From Euborellia annulipes (Eukaryota > Arthropoda > Insecta > Dermaptera > Anisolabididae): a DNA stretch of 64,000 nucleotides. This document shows, piece by piece, positions 57,771-64,000 of the stretch (the stretch's first letter is position 1; the number at the start of each line of letters is the position of its first letter). Location of the stretch: positions 1 to 64,000 of the forward strand of contig JAKCPI010001873.1 in NCBI GenBank assembly GCA_023213315.1. Direction: 5' to 3'. The notes below the pieces were generated by a model that worked only from the letters and a program-made list of their open reading frames with translations, was not told the DNA's origin and did not search any database. The position numbers and the translations under genes are program-made.

Positions 57771-60700
57771 TGCCAACAAAAATAAAAAAAAAGTTATTTA
57801 AAAATTTGTCGAAATTCCCTAAACATAGGGTTACCAAAATTTATATTCCACAAATCCTTTCTCTCGTTATAATGACAGATAAATGAAATTATAAGTTAGC
57901 ATTAAAAATAAAAAGAAATTGATAATATGATTTAAAAAAAAAGTGCAGGAGATGGATTTGAACCAGGGAGGTAGGGAGGGACTATCAAGGTATTTCGAAT
58001 AGACGAATTTTTTTTTTACGTTTTTAGGAGAGACTAAATAGAAAAAAAATATAATCTTTTGATTATTTAATTAAGAATCGAAAATTAATTATCTTATATT
58101 TTTCTCCCTATTACTATTTTTTTTTAATAGCCTTATATAGATTAAAAGTTAAAATTAAAATAATTCTGATCGAGCGCTATTTTGTGGTTTTTTTTTTACA
58201 TAAACCTCTGCATATTTCTATATTTTATGCATTCATTTTATCTAATTTATCTTTAATTAAGATCAAATAAGTGATATTTAAATGTAAATTGAAAAAATTT
58301 GATTTAATATGAAGAATTGTATATAGTCCCATTGGGCCCCATTAGCAAACAATAGCAAGGAGCCGCCACGGCATCAGAGCCGAAAACAGACGAATTTTCC
58401 CGAACAGAATGGACCTACCTTGTCTATTCGAAATACCTTGGCTAATTTGTGCTGCTACCTAGTGGAGACATTTAGAATTATGATTTTTAAAGTCTCCACA
58501 AGAGTGCAGCACAAATCAGTTAGTTGATTACTTTATAATATAAATAAATATATACATACAATTCCAATGATAATAATTTTTTAAACTACCCTGAGTTCAA
58601 AATCACAGAGGGGTATTATTTATTATGGCGCCAAGATACTCCTCTACTATTTTATTCTCCTGTTATTAAGGACCATTTTTTAATACAAATTTATTGAATT
58701 TTGAATAAAAAATATAAATAATTATAGATAGCCGCCTAGGTCTCTATCTATATTAATAATTACATTGATTGATTATATATTAAAAATACATTTGTTATTG
58801 TTGAAATACATTTAAAAAATTATATATTTTCTAAATTGGATTAAAATGATTTATTTATTCACCTAGTTAGTAGAAAGAGAGAGAAGATAATGAGATAGAG
58901 TCTGATTTCAACGAATGGGTAACGTCATCCATTTTCTCAGAAACAATTAAAGAAATAAAAATATATTTTCTTTTATATTCATCAAATAAAAAAATAAAAA
59001 ATAAAAAAAATTAATTATTTTAATAATAAAGGAAAAATATTTTAATTAAACTTTTTGATTAATTAAAGAGGTGGGATTTATTTTTTTCTTCGTGAGATGG
59101 GTTATAAAGTATACATATTTTTTTTTAATTTATATTTTAAAAGACTTCCCGGCATGTGACAGACAGTTCAACACTCGCGGGTCACCTATCCATGATTAAG
59201 CAGTCGTTGGCTTTGCTTAACCAAATGTTCTCAATATTTTTTTTATTTATAAAATTTTCTAGAAAAGTCCCATGACTGTAAAAATGATATGCCTATCTTT
59301 TTTATAATAATTGAAAACTTAAAATAGTGAGAAATTCCAGGATTGTAAAATAATTAAAACAATCTTTTTATCTCTGTATCTATATTTATATAATTATCTC
59401 ATCATCTATCAAGATATATATCTTTTTTCCACCCACCCACCAACTTTTTAAAATAAATTTTACATTTCTATAAGAAAGAGTATAAATTAGCTTTTAAAAA
59501 TAAAGGGAAATTGATAATAATAAAAATAAAAAAAAGTGCACGAGGTGGATTTGAACTCGCAATGTTTGGTAAAGCGAGGATGGAAAAAATAAATTGTGCT
59601 GACCACTTTAACGATTCAGCTATCGTTGATTTTATTTAAATAGGAAAAAATAGATCATATAAAAAACAGTAAATAAAAAACTTATTAAAAAAATTTTAAT
59701 TTTGTACATATGATATATCATTTTTTACTACATTTAATGGAGATTAATAATTTTTAATTAAAATTTTAATTGCATGAATAGTTTTCAAATTATTCAATGG
59801 GCAAACGTCACATTTTGAATGCCTTAATGTAATTAAACCAAAAACTCTATATAACATATGACACATGTTATTAATTCTTAAATTTCCCCTGATTCCAAAT
59901 AACTAAACCCCTTTTAATTATATGATCTAATTTGGGAGTTATTGGCGATCAAAGTTAAGCTTAATTTCGATCTTAATGACATCAACACTCAATTCTATAT
60001 TTCGAAAAAGCTTATTTAGCATTATCTGATTAAAACCAAATTTTTACCAGAGATTTATAATTAAAAAATGAGTTTTTTTCTAAAGTTTCATTGAGATTGG
60101 TTAAGAAATAAATAAAATATTGACGATTTTGTAAATTGAATTTTAGAATTCGGATCCCGGATGGGTAAAGAGAGCGATCTATGAACCGTGTCTAGGCTTG
60201 CAACCGGGATCCCGAATTCTAAAATTCAATTTACAAAATCGTCAATATTTTATTTATTTCTTAACCAATCTCAATGAAACTTTAGAAAAAAACTCATTTT
60301 TTAATTATAAATCTCTGGTAAAATTTGGTTTTAATCAGACAATGCTAAATAAGCTTTTTCGATAATATAGAAAATTGAGTGCTGATGTCATTAAGGTCGA
60401 AAATAAGCGTTACTTTGATCGTCAATAACTCCCAAATTAGATCATATAATTAAAAAGGCTTTATTTCTCTGGAATCAGGGGGATTTCAAGAATTAATGAC
60501 ATGTATCATATGTTAGATAGAGTTTTTGGTTTAATTACATCAAGGCATAAACAATCTGACGTTTGTCCATTGAATTATTTGAAAACTATGCATGCTATTG
60601 ATAATTGGATTATAAATTATTAATCCGCATAAAAATTAATGAAAAATGATATATCATATGTGGAATATTAAAATTTTTTAAATACTTCTTTTATTTCATG

Positions 60701-61019
60701 TTTCTTATATGGCTTTATTTTACCTTAAAAGATATAACTAAAGCGTGGCTCAAGTGGTTAATGAGTCCGCAAGCAAACTACATTTTTTTCCATTCCCACG
60801 TAACCAAACTTCGCGAGTTCAAATCTACCTCCTGCACTTTTTTTTTTAAATCATATTATCAATTTCCTTTTATTTTTAATGCTAACTTATAATTTCATTT
60901 ATCTGTCATTATAACGAGAGAAAGGATATGTGGAATATAAATTTTGGTAACCCTATGTTTAGGGAATTTCGACAAATTTTTAAATAACTTTTTTTTATTT
61001 ATGTTGGCATGAAGGCCAC
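57771..61019. repeat. 3.2-kb composite foldback with tRNA-like segments
   Basis: The outer arms GTGGCCTTCATGCCAAC and complement continue inward through CGAAATTCCCTAAACATAGG. An inner perfect-looking palindrome is centred near 60185 (about 59757-60620) around GAATTCGGGATCC-like sequence. A tRNA-like block on the plus strand at about 60748-60838 (GTGGCTCAAGTGGTTAATGA and GCGAGTTCAAATC) has partial inverted partners near 57960 and 59540. A 455-bp element with CAAGGTATTTCGAATAGAC ends (57986-58440) interrupts the left arm. Confidence 0.75.
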
Positions 61020-61101
61020 AATTTTATCCAATTATGCTGGCTGGAGTTGGAGAACGAATCTGGAGGAGCAAATGAGCAGGGTATTATCACAGATTAATGA
61101 T

Positions 61102-61759
61102 CATGGGCGTCCGCAGGATTTTTTGCAGGGGGGCAAGTCACTTCCAGATAAGTTAAAAAAAACGTACTTTGATTAGGGTCCGACCGAAACAAGATTTTCA
61201 GCCGAAACCGAAACCGAATATTCGGCCTCAACCTTAGTTTCGGCCGAAACCGTAACCGAAACCGAAACTTGTATTTCCTATAAAAATTTTTTTTCATTTT
61301 ACCTTTTTTTTTTTGAATTTTTTTTTTCCCTCCCGTGAAAATCATTTTATCTTTTTTTTAGGAGGCTAAAATTTTTTTCTCCCTCAAGTGCAAATTATTT
61401 GACCTTTTTTTTTTTTTTGCATGCGAGTCTCATCCCATTTTTTCAGACTCTGGTTTCGGCCGGCCGAAAGGTTCGGCCACTTTTTGGCCGAAACCGAAAC
61501 TACGGCCGAAACCATGATTTTTGGCCGAAACTGGCCGAAACCGTAACCGAAACCGAATATTCGGTCGGTTCCTAACTTTGATATTAATGATGTTATACAT
61601 CTCTTAGTATTTAAAGCTTTCTCACCGCGGCGAGATTGATGTATACTGAAAAAGGTTTTTTTGTATTTTTTTTTTGTTTTTATACATTTTTTGTATCATT
61701 TTAATTTTTCAGGGGGGGGGGGGGCAAGTGCCTGGTTGCCCCCCCTGCGGACGCCCATG
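61102..61759. mobile_element. hAT-type element (CATGGGCGTCCGCAGG ends) with nested hAT insertion
   Basis: Ends CATGGGCGTCCGCAGG and CCTGCGGACGCCCATG (with one slip), G/C runs inside, TSD TTAATGAT at 61094-61101 and 61760-61767. Contains the element at 61174-61574. Confidence 0.87.
61174..61574. mobile_element. Nested hAT-type MITE with CCGAAA-rich ends
   Basis: Ends TAGGGTCCGACCGAA and TTCGGTCGGTTCCTA with 8-bp TSD ACTTTGAT at 61166-61173 and 61575-61582. Subterminal arrays of CCGAAAC/GCCGAAAC occur on both sides, a plausible transposase-binding array. Confidence 0.85.
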
Positions 61760-62069
61760 TTAATGATATATCATTAATGAGGAACTTGACCAAAAAAAAA
61801 GGTTAAGAAACACTGGATTATGGGGGGGGGGGGCGCAATTAGACACTTGCCACAGGCGCTTCATACCCTTGTTACGGCATTGTCAAAAAGTTAAAATTTT
61901 TGCAAACAAACCACAGCAAAACACAAATCAGTTTTTTATTAAATTTAATTTAGATCTGTCAATCATTTGTCACCTGACATTTTTGAAAATTTGTTTTTAT
62001 ATATAAATATTAAAAAATATGACTCATTCTAGTCATAAATGATTTTTTTTGTATTTCCTTTCTCGTCAA

Positions 62070-62345
62070 GTATGCGCATGCGCATCCGAGTTTTATACAT
62101 TTTATACGTTTTACAAATATACGTTTTATCAGAGTTGGGTTTTATACACGATTTTGCAGTTTTATACACAAATCGAGGATAAAACTTGTATAAAACGTAT
62201 AATATGTATAAAACTTGTATAAAACGTATAATATGTATAAAACTCGAATGCGCATGCGCAAACCCGACGAGAAAGGAAATTCAAAACAAAATCATTTATG
62301 ACTAGAATGAGTTATATTTTTTATTATTTATAATATATAAAAACA
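62070..62345. repeat. Short inverted element with ATGCGCATGCGCA borders
   Basis: GTATGCGCATGCGCATCCGAG on the left mirrors CTCGAATGCGCATGCGCAAAC on the right, with TATAAAACGTATAATATG units between and CCTTTCTCGTC/GACGAGAAAGG outside. Confidence 0.7.
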
Positions 62346-62778
62346 AATTTTCAAAAATGCCAGGAGGAAGACCACTGATGATTGACAGAACTAAATTGAT
62401 TTGGGTTTAGCTGTGGTTTGTTTGCAAAAATTTTAACTTTTTGACCACAGAATGAATGGCCGAAGCGTTTATTGTTAATAATAACAAATATAAAAGTCTA
62501 AATTCTAAATTCAATTCAAATGAGATTGTCACAGATGTAACAACCTTTATAATCTTAGCTGAATTGTACCTGAAAGCCACAGAATGAGTGGCCGGACTAA
62601 TGAAACTGCGAAAGCCTAAACACCAAAATTCTAAAATTTACCTTTTTAAATAATTTTTATAAAGTTTTTTATAAAAAAATATAAAATAAAAAAGAAAGAA
62701 AAAAAAATATAAATATATAATGATTGGGATTAAAAGATTAAAAAGCAGGAAATTGTTATTATCTTAGGAATAAATGAG

Positions 62779-63012
62779 TAAGGCTGTATGCACATTAATC
62801 GAGTAAAAACGTTTTCGGCCAAAACGTTTTGCTCGATGTCAACAAACATCGATCGAGCAAAAAAGTTTTCGGGCAATACATTTTGTTCGATGATGTCAAA
62901 TCGTGACCAATTGTGTTTTGTCTCTTCGGTGTGCGTTGACCCATAGAAAAGCATTAAAAAACAGTTTCAGGCAAAAACGTTTTTGCTCGATCGGTGTGCG
63001 TTCACCCTAAAA
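62779..63012. mobile_element. MITE with GTGYGCAC...CGAGCAAAAACGTTTT ends
   Basis: The left end GCACATTAATCGAGTAAAAA pairs with the right end TTTTTGCTCGATCGGTGTGC. A third internal copy of the CGAGCAAAAA motif lies near 62851. Non-coding. Confidence 0.55.
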
Positions 63013-63229
63013 ATAACAAAATATTTTTATGTATATATACAATGCATTTATTTATTATGTTACAATTATTAAACACTTCACAACCAGTGTACTGTAATAC
63101 AGGTATTGTTTAAAGTTTGTGTATGCAATAGCTTCTTATAATACATTTGGCATGAACTAAACATAAACAAGATTCAGTATATTCATACTTATTATCTTGA
63201 CATTTAATAATTCTTTTTTGGATAATTTT

Positions 63230-63405
63230 TTAGAATGGAAGAGAGCAAGTACAGATGCAGCAAATAAAGAGAGGCTGAGGATGGACGAATAAAATTTTGT
63301 CCGGAACGTCTCCTTTTCGGCATCCAAAAGCTCTCTTTATTTATTTATTTAACATCTTTTATTTGCTGCACCTGTACTTGCTCTCATCCATTCCATAAAG
63401 ATGAG
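63230..63405 (+). repeat. Foldback with CTGAGGA hammerhead-like core
   Basis: Arms AGCAAGTACAGATGCAGCAAA and diverged complement, with CTGAGGA-T-GGAC...GTCC-GGAACGTCTCC inside. The stem II change GGAC/GTCC is compensatory. Confidence 0.62.
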
Positions 63406-63420
63406 ATGCTTTCCAAATGT

Positions 63421-63426
63421 TTTAAT

Positions 63427-63461
<35 letters not shown>
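63421..63461 (+). repeat. Poly-T tract
   Basis: A run of about 35 T at 63427-63461, likely the reversed poly-A of a retroposed sequence or a homopolymer expansion; no parent element identified. Confidence 0.6.
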
Positions 63462-63462
<1 letters not shown>

Positions 63463-64000
63463 TAACCATAGAAAAATACCTTTTGAAAGAACAAATTAAG
63501 ATAAAATTAAAAACAGTAGTACAGTTATTTCTTCTTTATCTATTATAGAAACCAAAACAAATATGACTTTTAAATATTTTAAAATCTAGAGGTAATAGAT
63601 TTGCACCACCTATCAGATTCCACTTTTCGGGCCATATATATTCTAAAATTAGTTTTCCATACGTTTAGTTCCTTGTCAGAAACCTAAAAAAATAAAAGCA
63701 AACTAAATTTAATTATTTGATATTAATTAATTAAAGAAAATAATAAATATACTTACAAATGAATTGACAGCTGTAGGTTAGGTTTCCATATTTAATTTTT
63801 GAATTTCATTTTTCAATTATTTTATTAACATTTTGATTAAATTATTCACTAAATAAAAAGCAAACAACATTGTCAATGCTCTAAAACATTAAAAAATATG
63901 ACATAAAAGCTTTTAAGCTGTTTTTTCCGGGGGGGTTGGTTTTTTACATTTTATACATAGGCCTAGTTTTATCCGTGATAGTTTTATACATGTATAAAAC

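Noticed and set aside
62730..62954. 74-codon minus-strand ORF
   Set aside because: Lies across a MITE and its repeated CGAGCAAAAACG motifs; repeat-derived peptide.

Overview
The window is AT-rich, intron-rich and transposon-dense nuclear DNA from an animal, most likely an arthropod or another invertebrate. Genes are split by short GT-AG introns. The repeats include hAT, Transib-like, PIF/Harbinger-like and mariner relics, CR1/Jockey-type and RTE-type LINE tails, a Ty3/gypsy relic and tRNA-headed SINEs. No bacterial-style operons are present. I could not name the species from the sequence.

Layout: 1-17 kb is an array of partly duplicated segments. The first 2.3 kb recurs at 12.3-16.9 kb, with younger transposons inserted in the second copy. 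Short minus-strand exon-like tracts there are splice-flanked but broken by stops. 17.9-19.5 kb holds an unrecognised 135-aa ORF and a 790-bp element with Transib-type ends. 21.8-23.8 kb is a 2-kb near-perfect palindrome. 24.0-25.2 kb (minus) is a C2H2 zinc-finger gene. 25.7-26.9 kb is a tandem repeat of about 330 bp. 30.05-32.80 kb is a complete-looking hAT transposon with a spliced transposase.

Two ordinary conserved genes can be reconstructed exon by exon and converge tail to tail. On the plus strand, 34.45-38.33 kb is an RPL7-like ribosome-biogenesis protein (RPL7L1/Rlp7 type; 7 exons, 243 aa). On the minus strand, 39.88-56.37 kb is mitochondrial phosphatidylserine decarboxylase (PISD; 7 exons, about 395 aa). 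The PISD introns are filled with nested repeats. PISD has a one-base frameshift in an A/T homopolymer, and similar one-base homopolymer shifts occur in the zinc-finger gene and the hAT transposase. This suggests assembly indels as much as gene decay. 57-64 kb is again foldbacks, MITEs and TATA-like minisatellites.

The most interesting pattern is a repeated motif with a hammerhead-ribozyme-like core: CTGATGA or CTGAAGA, then a GGCC/GGTC stem, then GAAACGT. It occurs about 20 times across the window, mostly inside long hairpin (foldback) insertions. At least two of these insertions are flanked by 12-13 bp direct repeats. This resembles ribozyme motifs reported from Penelope-like retroelements and retrozymes, but here it sits mainly in non-coding hairpins, with an extra nucleotide next to stem II.
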